DNA from: Collinsella sp.
GTDB lineage: Bacteria; Actinomycetota; Coriobacteriia; Coriobacteriales; Coriobacteriaceae
Assembly: GCA_019414515.1 (NCBI GenBank)
Contig: DXLX01000015.1
Coordinates: 62,001 to 126,000, forward strand
Length of the DNA stretch: 64,000 nt
Reading direction: 5' to 3'
Below the pieces are notes generated by a model that saw only the letters and a program-made list of their open reading frames with translations, was not told the DNA's origin and did not search any database. Below, piece after piece: positions 41,871-51,577 of this stretch. How positions within the stretch are numbered: position 1 is the first letter of the stretch; every line of letters begins with the position of its first letter. Position numbers and translations under genes: made by a program.

Positions 41871-44687
41871 ATGGTTGTCGATAGTACGATTCGATTTAAC
41901 GACAGGATGGATGGTCCAAGCGTGAGTCTCGGCAGCAAACTATCCAATGCAAAGGTGTCCTTTGCGATATTTAAGCGCGACATTAAGCGACTGCTTGTGA
42001 ACCCCGTCGCCCTGGTGGTTACCCTAGGCGTGTGCGTTATTCCCTCGCTGTATGCCTGGTATAACATCGTGGCAAACTGGGATCCGTATGGAAACACCCA
42101 AGGCATCAAGATTGCTATCGCCAACAACGATCGAGGCACCCAAAACGACTTGGTGGGTGAGCTCAACGCTGGCGACAAAGTGGTCGACCAGCTCAAGGAG
42201 AATCATCAGTTGGGCTGGACGTTCGTCGACTCGACGGCCGATGCCAAGGAGGGCGTCGAGAGCGGCGAGTACTATGCCGCTATCGTGATTCCCAAGAACT
42301 TCTCGGATAACCTGGTTTCGATGCTCGACGGCAACTACCATCAGCCCAAGCTCACGTACTACGTCAATGAGAAGAAGAGCGCCATTGCGCCCAAGGTTAC
42401 CGATACCGGTGCAAACACCATCGAGGAGCAGATCAACTCGGAATTTGTCTCTACGTTAGGCAAGACTGTTGCCGGTATCGCCAAGGATGCCGGTGTCGAT
42501 TTAAAGGACAAGGCAACCCAGACTCAGGACTCGCTGGCAAGTTCGGTGTCCGAGGCGTCCGACACCTTGGGCGAGGTGCGCGATTCGATTGGCGATATGA
42601 ATGCCGCCATCGATAAGACGAGTGGCGCTATCGCCTCGGCTGATGCGGCACTTGCCGGCTTGCAAGGCCAGGCACCGTCGCTGACGCAGGCGATCTCCCA
42701 GGGCAACGACCTGCTGAGCGAAGCTCGCACCACGGCGGGCAACTCCATCACCTCGCTCTCCAAGGCGCTCTCGGAAGGCAGCCTTGCGCTCACCAAGACG
42801 TCAGCCTCCGCAAACGCTGCCATCGGCAAGCTGACGGGCGCGGTCACATCTACGACCACCCGTATCGACAACTCGCTCGAGTCTCTTCAAGCGACGATCG
42901 ACCACAATAAGGCCGTTATCGGGCACTTGGAGATTCTCGCCAATGACACGTCGACAGGTTCCGAGGAAATTGACGCGCGCATTGTATCGACCATCGATTT
43001 GCTTCGAGAGCAGAATGAAAAGCTTCAGAGCATCAAGGACGGTCTGTCCGCGCAGTCGAGCGCCATGGCGAATGACGCAGCGGCTGTTTCGGGTGCCAGT
43101 GACGCTATCAATAACGCAATTCATACCGGTGCGACCAACCTTGGCCAAGCCCAGACGGACTTGGGCCAAAACGCGCTGCCGAAGGCCTCGAGCGCGCTCG
43201 ACTCTTTTGCTGCCGTTTCGGGCGACCTGACCGGTATCGTCTCGGGTATGACACCTACACTTGCAAATGCGCGCGGCACGTTGGCGCAGCTTAGCGCTAC
43301 GCTCGGCCAGGCCAAGACCACGCTGTCCCAGACCGATTCCTCGCTTGCCAAGGTCCAGGACAAGCTTGCAACCGCCGCCAATGACATCGCGGCGCTGCAG
43401 ACCTCCGAGTCCATGGGCGAGCTGGCCGATCTGATGGGCGTCGATGTCAATGACGTCGCAGATTTCATGGCATCTCCGGTTGAGCTCACGTCTAAGTCGA
43501 TCTATCCGGTCAAGAGCTTCGGCTCGGGCATTGCTCCTTTCTACACCAATCTGGCGCTGTGGGTGGGCGGCTATGTGCTCATCGCCATCTATAAGCTCGA
43601 AGTCGACCGCGAAGGCATCGGCAGCTTTACCGCGCGTCAGGGCTACTTTGGCCGCTGGTTGCTCATGGTGATCCTGGGCGCGTTGCAGGCCATCATCGTT
43701 ACGGTAGGCGATCTGGTGATTGGCGTGCAGTGCGTCAGCCCGCTGCTGTTCGTGCTGGGCGGCATCGCCATTTCGTTCACCTACGTCAATATCATCTATG
43801 CGCTGTCCACCACGTTTAAGCATATCGGCAAGGCTATCGGCGTCATTCTCGTCATCGTGCAGATCCCGGGTTCGTCGGGCATGTACCCCATCGAGATGAT
43901 GCCCGGCTTCTTCCAGTGGCTGCACCCGCTGCTGCCCTTTACCTACGGCATCAATCTGCTGCGTGAGACGGTCGGCGGCATGTATTCGTTCAACTACCTG
44001 TTTAACCTGTGCATTCTGGGCGTGTTCTTGATCGTGGCGCTCTTTATCGGCCTGCAGCTGCGTCCGCTGCTGCTCAACCTTAACCTGCTCTTTGATAAAC
44101 AGCTTTCCACGACCGGTATGATGATTTGCGAGTCCAACGACCTGCCGCGCCAGCGCTACTCGCTGCGCACGGCCATGCGTGTCATGCTCGATTCCGATTC
44201 GTACCGTCGCGAACTGCTCGATCATGCGGTCGCCTTTGAACATCGCTACCCGTACTACATCAAGGGCGGTTTTGCCGCCGTGGTGGGCGTTCAGGTCCTG
44301 CTCTTTGTCCTGTCGACGGTTCTCGATATCGACAATAACGGCAAGATCATCCTGCTTGTCATTTGGATCATCTCGGTTATTGCCATCTGCGGCTGGCTTA
44401 TCAATATCGAATATATCCGCGCGAGCCTCAATACCCAGATGCGCATCTCGGCGCTTTCGGATGAGGACCTGCGTCGCGAGATGCGCGAACACACGGCCGC
44501 CATTCCTGCCGCCCGCCACATGTTTGGCCTCAACGCCAGCGAGCGTGGTGCCAAGGGCGGCGATCAGTCCACGGGCCGCTTGCCGCATATCGGCTCGCAC
44601 CATAAATCTCAGGGCAGCGACAGCACAGCCACAAATGATGGAGATACCACCGCGCTTGGCAAGCACTCCAAAGGAGGTGAGGCATAA
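41871..44687 (+). CDS. YhgE/Pip family membrane protein, first of a tandem pair
   Basis: 938 aa. An N-terminal helix (VALVVTLGVCVIPSLYAWYN) then YNIVANWDPYGNTQGIKIAI, the family hallmark; a long extracytoplasmic region (about 70-560) rich in coiled-coil heptads; then six or more C-terminal helices of ABC-2 type. A second unusual helix pair and acidic tail follow (about 800-900). The family includes the lactococcal phage-infection protein and EsaA-like type VII secretion parts. The ATG at 41871 lacks a good ribosome binding site; an ATG at 41907 or GTG at 41922 is possible. Confidence 0.85.
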   Translation: MVVDSTIRFNDRMDGPSVSLGSKLSNAKVSFAIFKRDIKRLLVNPVALVVTLGVCVIPSLYAWYNIVANWDPYGNTQGIKIAIANNDRGTQNDLVGELNAGDKVVDQLKENHQLGWTFVDSTADAKEGVESGEYYAAIVIPKNFSDNLVSMLDGNYHQPKLTYYVNEKKSAIAPKVTDTGANTIEEQINSEFVSTLGKTVAGIAKDAGVDLKDKATQTQDSLASSVSEASDTLGEVRDSIGDMNAAIDKTSGAIASADAALAGLQGQAPSLTQAISQGNDLLSEARTTAGNSITSLSKALSEGSLALTKTSASANAAIGKLTGAVTSTTTRIDNSLESLQATIDHNKAVIGHLEILANDTSTGSEEIDARIVSTIDLLREQNEKLQSIKDGLSAQSSAMANDAAAVSGASDAINNAIHTGATNLGQAQTDLGQNALPKASSALDSFAAVSGDLTGIVSGMTPTLANARGTLAQLSATLGQAKTTLSQTDSSLAKVQDKLATAANDIAALQTSESMGELADLMGVDVNDVADFMASPVELTSKSIYPVKSFGSGIAPFYTNLALWVGGYVLIAIYKLEVDREGIGSFTARQGYFGRWLLMVILGALQAIIVTVGDLVIGVQCVSPLLFVLGGIAISFTYVNIIYALSTTFKHIGKAIGVILVIVQIPGSSGMYPIEMMPGFFQWLHPLLPFTYGINLLRETVGGMYSFNYLFNLCILGVFLIVALFIGLQLRPLLLNLNLLFDKQLSTTGMMICESNDLPRQRYSLRTAMRVMLDSDSYRRELLDHAVAFEHRYPYYIKGGFAAVVGVQVLLFVLSTVLDIDNNGKIILLVIWIISVIAICGWLINIEYIRASLNTQMRISALSDEDLRREMREHTAAIPAARHMFGLNASERGAKGGDQSTGRLPHIGSHHKSQGSDSTATNDGDTTALGKHSKGGEA

Positions 44688-46877
44688 ATGAAGAACATCC
44701 TGCATCTGTTTAAGCGCGATGTCCAAAACGTGTCTCGCTCCGTAATCGGCTTGGTTGTCGTGATGGGCCTCATTATCGTACCGTGTCTGTACGCGTGGTT
44801 TAACATCGCCGGCAGCTGGGATCCGTACGGCAACACCGGCAATCTTAAGATCGCCGTGGTCAACACCGATGAGGGTTACGAGAGCGATTTGATCCCCGTC
44901 GAGGTTAACGTGGGCGAAAACGTGACCGCCACCCTACGCGGCAACGAGAGCTTCGATTGGGTTGTGCTCAACAATCGCGAAAAGGCTATCGAGGGCGTTA
45001 AGTCGGGCGCGTACTATGCTGCCGTCGTTATCCCCAAAACGTTTAGCGCTGACATGATGACGCTTTTCTCGACCGACGTGAAGCATGCCGATATCGAGTT
45101 CTACGAGAATCAGAAGGCCAACGCCATTGCGCAGATCGTGACCGAGAAGGGTTCGAGCGCCGTCCAGAGCCAGGTTAACAAAACTTTTACCGAGACCATT
45201 ACGAGCATCGGTCTTAAGACGGTGTCCAGCCTGCTCGATTACATGAGCACCGACCAGGTCAGCAACTTTATCGCCAACCTGTCCTCGACGCTCGGCGATT
45301 CGGTCCAGGACCTGCAGGACGTTCAGGCCAGCGCAACGTCGCTTGCGGGCATTTTGAGCTCCACGTCCGATTCGCTGACGTCGGCGAGCGGCATGCTCAA
45401 GCAGACGGGCACGGTCGATGAGTCAACGAAGCAGCTGATGGAGCATGTCAAGAGCGGTATTAGCGATTCCAAGGAAGCGCTGAAGGACGCCAACGACGCC
45501 ATCAATGCCGCGATTGACGGAAGCGCGGGCTCGTTTGACAACGTGTCCGCCGAGCTTGCGAAGGCATTTGATGCCGCGAATCAACATGTCGACCTTACAG
45601 TGTCCCAGCTCAACGATGCCGCGGCGGCGCTCAACACGCGTGCCGACGATATCGACGCCACGGCCGACCAGCTCCGCAGCTTTGCCGATCAGGTGACTGA
45701 CGAAAAACTCCAGGACAGCCTCAAGTCTGTGGCAACATCGCTGAGCAGGATTGCTGTGGAGTATCGCAACAACGCCAAGGACTTGACGGCCACCGCGAAG
45801 TCTCTCTCTGACAGCATGGCAGAGGTTAATAAGTCGCGTGCCGAGGTCGATCAGGCAATCGCGGATGCCAAGGCTGGTATCTCGGGCGCCAAGACTGACT
45901 ACGACTCTACGTTTTCGGCCAAGGCAAAGGAGCTCAAGAAGACCATCTCGGGCGTTTTGGATTCGCTGAACGGTATTTCGAACGATCTGGATAGTGCTGT
46001 TGCTGGCCTGACCGACGCATCCGGTTCGCTGGCAAAGGGCCTCTCCAAGGCTGCAAAGCTGGTCAACAAGGCTTCTGATCAGCTGGGCGAGGCGTCGGAC
46101 AAGATCAGCGCGTTTAAGGACGAGCTCGATGGCGCCCTGATGTCGGACGACCTTGCCACGATCAAGACGATGATTGGCAACGATCCCGAGGGTTTGGCCG
46201 TGTCGCTTTCCGGTCCCGTCGCGCTCGATCGCAAACCGGTCTATCCGATCCGCAACTACGGCTCGGCCATGGCGCCGTTCTACACGATTCTGTCGCTCTG
46301 GGTCGGCTCGATCGTGCTGGCGGCCATGATGAAGGTGTCGGTTGACGATGAGCTTATCAACGAGCTCATCCCCGTGCGCCTGCACGAGATCTACCTGGGC
46401 CGTTACCTGTTCTTTGGCGGTCTGGCGCTGCTGCAGGCAACGCTCGTGTGCGCGGGCGACATCCTGTTCTTTGGCATCCAGTGCGACAACCCGCTGCAAT
46501 TTGTGCTGGCGGGCTGGATCGCGAGCCTCGTGTTCTCCAATATCGTCTACACGCTTACGGTGTCGTTTGGCGATATCGGTAAGGCACTCGCTGTCGTGCT
46601 GTTGGTTATGCAGGTCGGCGGTTCGGGCGGTACGTTCCCCATCGAGATGACCGGTCCCGTGTTCCAGGCGATATATCCGTTCCTGCCGTTTACCCACGGC
46701 ATCAACGCCATGCATGCCGCCATGGCCGGTGCCTACCATATGGAGTACTGGATTGAGCTGGGCATTCTGGCGAGCTATCTGATTCCGTCGCTGGCGCTGG
46801 GTGTGGTCTTCCGCCGTCCGGTCATCAAAGCCAACGACTGGATTATCGAAAAGCTGGAATCAACCAAATTGATTTAA
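44688..46877 (+). CDS. YhgE/Pip family membrane protein, second of a tandem pair
   Basis: 729 aa with the same layout as its neighbour: LFKRDVQNVSRSVIG, an N-terminal helix, WDPYGNTGNLKIAVVN, a long coiled-coil ectodomain (about 60-480), and six C-terminal helices. It lacks the extra C-terminal region. AAAGGAGGTGAGG precedes the ATG, and the genes are adjacent, so they are cotranscribed and may form a heteromeric exporter. Function is unproven. Confidence 0.88.
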   Translation: MKNILHLFKRDVQNVSRSVIGLVVVMGLIIVPCLYAWFNIAGSWDPYGNTGNLKIAVVNTDEGYESDLIPVEVNVGENVTATLRGNESFDWVVLNNREKAIEGVKSGAYYAAVVIPKTFSADMMTLFSTDVKHADIEFYENQKANAIAQIVTEKGSSAVQSQVNKTFTETITSIGLKTVSSLLDYMSTDQVSNFIANLSSTLGDSVQDLQDVQASATSLAGILSSTSDSLTSASGMLKQTGTVDESTKQLMEHVKSGISDSKEALKDANDAINAAIDGSAGSFDNVSAELAKAFDAANQHVDLTVSQLNDAAAALNTRADDIDATADQLRSFADQVTDEKLQDSLKSVATSLSRIAVEYRNNAKDLTATAKSLSDSMAEVNKSRAEVDQAIADAKAGISGAKTDYDSTFSAKAKELKKTISGVLDSLNGISNDLDSAVAGLTDASGSLAKGLSKAAKLVNKASDQLGEASDKISAFKDELDGALMSDDLATIKTMIGNDPEGLAVSLSGPVALDRKPVYPIRNYGSAMAPFYTILSLWVGSIVLAAMMKVSVDDELINELIPVRLHEIYLGRYLFFGGLALLQATLVCAGDILFFGIQCDNPLQFVLAGWIASLVFSNIVYTLTVSFGDIGKALAVVLLVMQVGGSGGTFPIEMTGPVFQAIYPFLPFTHGINAMHAAMAGAYHMEYWIELGILASYLIPSLALGVVFRRPVIKANDWIIEKLESTKLI

Positions 46878-46972
46878 TACAGCAACGTAAACGCCGTCGG
46901 AACATCGAGGTTATCCAAGTCGGTACTTTAGTGGGCTGGATTGCGATGCAACGCCGGTTGTTGCTACAGTAG

Positions 46973-47009
46973 CGGGGCGTACCGGGGGTCCGGTGCGCCC
47001 CGTTTTTAT
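46973..47009 (+). terminator. Terminator after the YhgE/Pip pair
   Basis: CGGGGCGTACC (46973-46983) pairs with GGTGCGCCCCG (46992-47002) with one G-U pair, then TTTTTATTT. Confidence 0.92.
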
Positions 47010-47078
47010 TTGACCATGAGGCGGCACGCAGCCATACGCGTGCGGACACCACGCCCAGATTGAGTGTGAGGATGTTCC

Positions 47079-48062
47079 ATGGCCCAATACGCTGCCAACG
47101 AAATCGAGAATATGCCCGATAGCCCTGTAGCCCGCGAAGACCTAGGTGCCGGCGGTGCCTCTCGCGGTGCCGGTGCGCGCTCGCCGCTGTTCTGGAAGGT
47201 CTTGCTGCTTTCGGTGGCGGTCATCTGGGGCTATTCCTTCACCACCATGAAGGATGCGCTCGATACCATTCCGGTGTTCGAGCTGCTCTACATTCGTTTT
47301 CTTCCGGCTTCGCTGGTTATGTTCGCCATCTTCCACAAACGCATCATCGCGCACTTTAATGCCCGCAACCTTATCGTCGGACTTGGTATGGGCGCACTTA
47401 TGTGGGGCGCGTACGGTTTGCAGACGATTGGCCTGGCACAGACCACGGCGGGCAAGAGTGCATTTTTGACGGGTACCTATTGCATCCTCGTGCCGTTTGC
47501 GAGCTACGTCCTAAGCGGCGAAAAGCTTACCCGTTACAACTTGGGCGCCGCGTTGCTGTGCCTGGCGGGCATTGGTCTGGTGGCGCTCGATAGCGTCGAG
47601 TTCAATGTCGGCGATGTCATCACACTGGGCGGTGCGGTCTTCTTTGCCATCCAGATGGCGGTGACCGCCAAGTATGGCCGCAAGATGGACATCAACGTCA
47701 TCACGTTTTGGATGTTTGTGGGCAACGGCGTCTTGAGCTTGGCAACGTCGCTGCTATTCGAGACCCAAGCGCCCGCGTCCGTGTGGACGCCGAGCTTTAT
47801 CGGTGTGATGGCGTTTCTATCGGTGGGCTGTACGTGTGTGGCCCTGCTCATCCAAAACGTCGGCCTGGCGCATGTCCCGGCCTCAACGGGCTCGCTGCTC
47901 CTTTCGATGGAGTCGCCTTCGGGTGTGCTGTTCTCGGTGCTGCTGATGGGGGAGGCGCTCACCTCGCGCCTGCTCGCCGGCTTCGCGCTCATCTTTCTTT
48001 CGATTATCTTGAGCGAGACGCATTTCGATTTTTTGCGTCGAAAGCCGCGTCCGCAATTGTAA
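47079..48062 (+). CDS. DMT-superfamily permease (EamA domains)
   Basis: 327 aa. A polar N-terminus of 36 residues, then ten membrane helices in two EamA repeats; the first begins LLLSVAVIWGYSFTTMKDAL, and the second ends with SMESPSGVLFSVLLMGEALTS, the conserved end of the fold. Family members export amino acids or other small metabolites. Substrate not predictable. Probably single-gene unit, with its own terminator. Confidence 0.88.
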   Translation: MAQYAANEIENMPDSPVAREDLGAGGASRGAGARSPLFWKVLLLSVAVIWGYSFTTMKDALDTIPVFELLYIRFLPASLVMFAIFHKRIIAHFNARNLIVGLGMGALMWGAYGLQTIGLAQTTAGKSAFLTGTYCILVPFASYVLSGEKLTRYNLGAALLCLAGIGLVALDSVEFNVGDVITLGGAVFFAIQMAVTAKYGRKMDINVITFWMFVGNGVLSLATSLLFETQAPASVWTPSFIGVMAFLSVGCTCVALLIQNVGLAHVPASTGSLLLSMESPSGVLFSVLLMGEALTSRLLAGFALIFLSIILSETHFDFLRRKPRPQL

Positions 48063-48073
48063 ACAATTTGTTG

Positions 48074-48100
48074 CGCCGCCTCCCGGGGCGGCATTTTTTA
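48074..48100 (+). terminator. Terminator of the EamA permease
   Basis: GCCGCC, loop, GGGGCGGC, then ATTTTTTA. Confidence 0.85.
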
Positions 48101-48177
48101 TGCGTCGCCCTTAAAGTAGTACCTTGCACTTTACGCTATCAAAGTGCTTGCTGCAAAAACGTTACTGGAGGGCATCT

Positions 48178-49473
48178 ATGGCACCAGCACTGTCCGGTCT
48201 TCAACCGCAATCAGCGCCCAAGGCCACCGCGTCGGCGCAGAACGCTATCGGTGACGGTCTTGTTGCAGAAGCTCAGGCTTTTGCAGACGAGCTCGCTGCG
48301 TGGCGACACGATTTACATCAGATGCCCGAGCTGGGTAATAGCCTCCCGCAGACCTCTACGTATATCCAAGCGCGCCTGACCGAGATGGACATCCCATTTG
48401 CTACGCTCGTCGATGGTTCCTGCGTTGTGGGCCTTGTCGGCGCCGGTGCCGCCGCGGCCCAAGGCAATGGCATCTGCACGAATGAGCAGGCCGGTACGGT
48501 CATCATGCTTCGTGGCGACATGGACGCCCTGCCCGTTGCCGAGGAATCCGGCGAGCCCTTTGCATCCACCAACGGCTGCATGCACGCTTGCGGTCACGAT
48601 ATGCACGCGACGGCGCTGCTTGGTGCGGCTCGCCTGCTCAAGGCCCGCGAGGCCGAGCTCGTCGACGCCAATGCCACCGTCAAACTGCTGTTCCAGCCGG
48701 GCGAGGAAACCTTTGAGGGTGCCCGCGCCGCCATCGCCGACGGTCTGCTGCAGAACCCGCGTCCCCAGGCCGCCTTTGCCATGCATGTCAATAGCCAGTC
48801 GCCGCTCGGCCTGGTGCTCTACGGCAGCCCGGCGCTCTCGGGCGTGTACGGTTTTCGTATCACGCTTCAGGGCAAGGGCGGCCATGGCTCGAGCCCCGAG
48901 ATTTGCATCGACCCCATCACGGCCGGCGTGCATGTGCATCTGGCGCTTCAGGAGCTTATCGCTCGCGAAGTGCCGGCGGCTAAGGAGGTCGCGCTTACCG
49001 TTGGTAAGTTTGCTGGCGGCTTGGCGGCCAACGTCATCCCTGACACCTGCGTGCTCGAGGGAACGCTGCGCGGCTTTGATGTTGAGCTCATGGCTCACCT
49101 AAAGACCCGCATCGCGGAGGTCGTAAACGGCGTTGCTGCAACATATCGTACGTCGGCGACCATCGAGACGCTTTCGGATGTTCCCCCGCTCGTACTCGAT
49201 GACGACATGACCCAGGCGTCGCTTGGCTACGTGGGCGTGGTGCTGCCCAAGGCCGCCTTCCTGCCGCTGTTCCACGCCATGGCGAGCGAGGACTTCGCGC
49301 TGATCTCGAGCGAGATCCCGAGTGCGTACTTTACCGTGGGCGCAGCTGTGACCGATACGGACGAGCATTTTGCCCAGCACCATCCCAAGGCACGTTTTAA
49401 CGATGCCGAGCTGCCGCTCGGTGCTGCGGCCTATACCGCCGTCGCTTTGGGCTATATCGCCGACCACCGGTAG
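48178..49473 (+). CDS. M20 family amidohydrolase/peptidase (hippuricase/N-acyl amino acid hydrolase type)
   Basis: 431 aa. Metal site motifs are GDMDALPV, HACGHDMHATALLG, QPGEETFEGA and MASEDFALI; a dimerisation domain lies between. Such enzymes cleave N-acyl or amide bonds of amino acids or peptides in the cytoplasm. The ATG at 48178 follows GGAGGG by five bases. The first 35 residues are low-complexity Ala/Ser-rich, and an insertion of about 20 residues follows the first domain strand. Confidence 0.88.
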   Translation: MAPALSGLQPQSAPKATASAQNAIGDGLVAEAQAFADELAAWRHDLHQMPELGNSLPQTSTYIQARLTEMDIPFATLVDGSCVVGLVGAGAAAAQGNGICTNEQAGTVIMLRGDMDALPVAEESGEPFASTNGCMHACGHDMHATALLGAARLLKAREAELVDANATVKLLFQPGEETFEGARAAIADGLLQNPRPQAAFAMHVNSQSPLGLVLYGSPALSGVYGFRITLQGKGGHGSSPEICIDPITAGVHVHLALQELIAREVPAAKEVALTVGKFAGGLAANVIPDTCVLEGTLRGFDVELMAHLKTRIAEVVNGVAATYRTSATIETLSDVPPLVLDDDMTQASLGYVGVVLPKAAFLPLFHAMASEDFALISSEIPSAYFTVGAAVTDTDEHFAQHHPKARFNDAELPLGAAAYTAVALGYIADHR

Positions 49474-49499
49474 CATCCAACCTTGCCTTTCAAGCCTGC

Positions 49500-49532
49500 G
49501 GGCATGGCCATAAGGCCTATGCCCTTGTCTTT
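49500..49532 (+). terminator. Hairpin after the M20 gene
   Basis: GGGCATGGCC (49500-49509) faces GGCCTATGCCC, followed by TTGTCTTT. Confidence 0.65.
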
Positions 49533-49596
49533 CAAGGCAATCTTGGGCACTACCGGCGCCCGGCGCCGGCTATTCGTTTGTTAAATAAGGAGCAGT

Positions 49597-49925
49597 ATGC
49601 CCCAGCAGCGTAAGTTCTTCCCCGGCTGGCTCGTGGTGGCCTCCGGCTTCGTGATCATGGCCACGTGCTACACGATTTTCGTCAACTGCATGAGCCTGTT
49701 CCAGCCGCTCATCGTCAGCGACTAGGGAATATCTCTTGCGCAGTACAACATCTCCAATGCGATCTCTACCGTGGTGAGCGTTATCGGATCGCTTGTCATT
49801 GGCCATGTTGCCGATAAAGTAAGCGGTCGCGTTTTGGGCTCCCTAACCGTTATCGCTACCTCTGCCGTGCTTGTCAGCATGAGCTTTGTGGGCGAGCTTT
49901 GGCAGGTCTACGTGCTCTTTTCTGT
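49597..49925 (+). pseudogene. Broken MFS transporter gene (N-terminal fragment with in-frame stop)
   Basis: Starts with a good ribosome binding site (AAGGAG) and reads MPQQRKFFPGWLVVASGFVI, a classic MFS first helix. An in-frame TAG at 49723-49725 stands where a Leu codon would be expected (VSD-stop-GISLAQYNIS). The frame continues downstream with two more helices and GHVADKVSGRVLGSL, the MFS loop 2-3 motif, until about 49925. There homology stops and a palindrome begins. The rest of a 400-aa transporter is missing. Confidence 0.85.
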
Positions 49926-49939
49926 TCGTCCCGTTCTGT

Positions 49940-50003
49940 CCGTGGCCGCCTTGGAAGCCGAATGGATGCTCGTACCATCATTCGGTTTCCAAGGCGGCCA
50001 CGG
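49940..50003. repeat. Palindrome at the break point of the MFS pseudogene
   Basis: 25-bp arms (49940-49964 and 49979-50003) with one G-T pair; the left arm begins CCGTGGCCGCCTTGGAA. The loop is 14 bases. Confidence 0.88.
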
Positions 50004-50013
50004 GTCTACGAAA

Positions 50014-50077
50014 TGATCTCTTTTCCTCCGTCCCCAAGGGATCACGTGATCCGAAGGGGGCGGAGGAAAAGGGATCA
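50014..50077. repeat. Second adjacent palindrome
   Basis: Left arm 50014-50035 (TGATCTCTTTTCCTCCGTCC...) pairs with 50056-50077 with two mismatches. The loop contains the perfect palindrome GGATCACGTGATCC (50039-50052). Confidence 0.82.
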
Positions 50078-50083
50078 CATACA

Positions 50084-50143
50084 GCGGCGGCGCGTCTGGC
50101 CGAACGAGTCCCCATACCCTCGTTCGGTCAGGCGCGCCGCCGC
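50084..50143. repeat. Third adjacent palindrome, next to the hisS promoter
   Basis: 25-bp arms (50084-50108 and 50119-50143) with two wobble positions; the left arm begins GCGGCGGCGCGTCTGG. It ends 17 bases before a TATAAT box, so it overlaps where the hisS -35 would lie. Confidence 0.88.
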
Positions 50144-50160
50144 GTTGCTGCTTTGTGCCG

Positions 50161-50166
50161 TATAAT
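50161..50166 (+). promoter_or_regulatory. -10 box of hisS
   Basis: TATAAT, 43 bases before the hisS start. The -35 region at normal spacing lies in the right arm of the preceding palindrome and is not a good match to TTGACA. Confidence 0.6.
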
Positions 50167-50208
50167 GTCCACTACCTATGACGCGATACAAAAGAAAGGT
50201 GTTTGCCC

Positions 50209-51522
50209 ATGCAGGCACAGAAGGCGGAGGGAACCCGCGACCTTATCGGCGCCGAGATGCGCGCCTGGCAAAAGATGCAGCAGATTGCGGCCGGCGTGTT
50301 CGAGCCGTTTGGTTTTAAACCCATCGAGACGCCCGCGATCGAGCAGGTTGACGTGTTTGTCCACGGTATCGGCCAGTCGACCGACGTCGTGCGCAAGGAA
50401 ATGTTCCGCGTGTTCAGCGGTGCCAACCTGGAGCGCGTCTTTACCGAGGGCACCGACACCAAACTCAAGCCCAAGCAGCGCCTGGCACTTCGCCCCGAGG
50501 GCACGGCCGGCGTGGTGCGCGCCGTCGTCGAGAACAATCTGGTGCCCCAGGGCTCCACGCCGTTTAAGGCTTACTACGCCGAGGCCATGTTCCGCGGCGA
50601 GCGTCCCCAGAAGGGCCGCCTGCGCCAGTTCCACCAGGTGGGCATCGAGTGGCTCGGCGCTCCCGATCCGGCGGCAGACGCCGAGTGCATCATCATGCTC
50701 ATGGAGTTCTACAAGCGCCTGGGCTTCGATCTTTCCAAGCTTCGTCTGCTCATCAACTCGATGGGTGACGCCCAGTGCCGTCCGGCTTACCGCGAGCAGG
50801 TCAAGCAGTTCATCCTCGATCACGCAGACGAGATGTGTGACGAGTGCCGCGAGCGCGCCGAGCTCAACCCGCTGCGTGCCTTTGACTGCAAGAACGACCA
50901 CTGCCGCGAGATCATGGCCGAGGCTCCGCTGATGGGTGACAACCTGTGCGATGAGTGCCGCGAGCACTACGAGCAGGTCAAGCGCTATCTGGATGCCGCC
51001 GGTATCGAGTATGTCGAGGATCCCACCTTGGTGCGCGGCCTGGACTACTACACCCGTACTGTCTTTGAGGTCGAGGCCCCTGGCGCCGGCGTCGGCTCCA
51101 TCGGCGGCGGCGGCCGCTACGATGGCCTGGTCGAGCTCGAGGGTGGCAAGCCCACGGCGGGCGTCGGCTTTGCTGTCGGTTTTGAGCGCGCCCTGCTGGC
51201 CCTGCAGGCCTTTGGCAGCGATTTGGGTGCCGATGAGGCCCCGTGCGTCTATGTCGCCAACGCCGGCAAGGAGCTGCGTCAGAACGTCTTTGCCATTACG
51301 CAGGAGCTTCGCGCCGCAGGTATCGTGACCGAGGCCGACTATCAGGGTCGTTCGCTCAAGGCCCAGTTTAAGCAAGCCGATAAGGTAGGCGCCAAGCTCA
51401 TCTTGGTCCTGGGTGGCGACGAGCTTGCCGCCGGCAAGGTCAAAGTGCGCGACATGCAGAGCCATGACGAGGTGCTCGCCGATCTGGACAACGTCGTCGA
51501 GGCGGTTCGCGAGCGCCTGTAG
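50209..51522 (+). CDS. hisS: Histidyl-tRNA synthetase
   Basis: 437 aa class II synthetase. It begins with KAEGTRDLIGAEM, then motif 2 FRGERPQKGRLRQFHQVG, the HisRS-specific LVRGLDYYTRTVFE and motif 3 GVGFAVGFERAL; the anticodon-binding domain is C-terminal. The insertion domain has four Cys in CDEC and CDEC pairs plus a middle C..C pair. The ATG at 50209 follows AGAAAGGTG. Confidence 0.96.
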   Translation: MQAQKAEGTRDLIGAEMRAWQKMQQIAAGVFEPFGFKPIETPAIEQVDVFVHGIGQSTDVVRKEMFRVFSGANLERVFTEGTDTKLKPKQRLALRPEGTAGVVRAVVENNLVPQGSTPFKAYYAEAMFRGERPQKGRLRQFHQVGIEWLGAPDPAADAECIIMLMEFYKRLGFDLSKLRLLINSMGDAQCRPAYREQVKQFILDHADEMCDECRERAELNPLRAFDCKNDHCREIMAEAPLMGDNLCDECREHYEQVKRYLDAAGIEYVEDPTLVRGLDYYTRTVFEVEAPGAGVGSIGGGGRYDGLVELEGGKPTAGVGFAVGFERALLALQAFGSDLGADEAPCVYVANAGKELRQNVFAITQELRAAGIVTEADYQGRSLKAQFKQADKVGAKLILVLGGDELAAGKVKVRDMQSHDEVLADLDNVVEAVRERL

Positions 51523-51577
51523 CGCATCTTTTTGAGCTTCGGGCCTGCTAACGTGCCCTGCTCATGGAGAGCGATTG

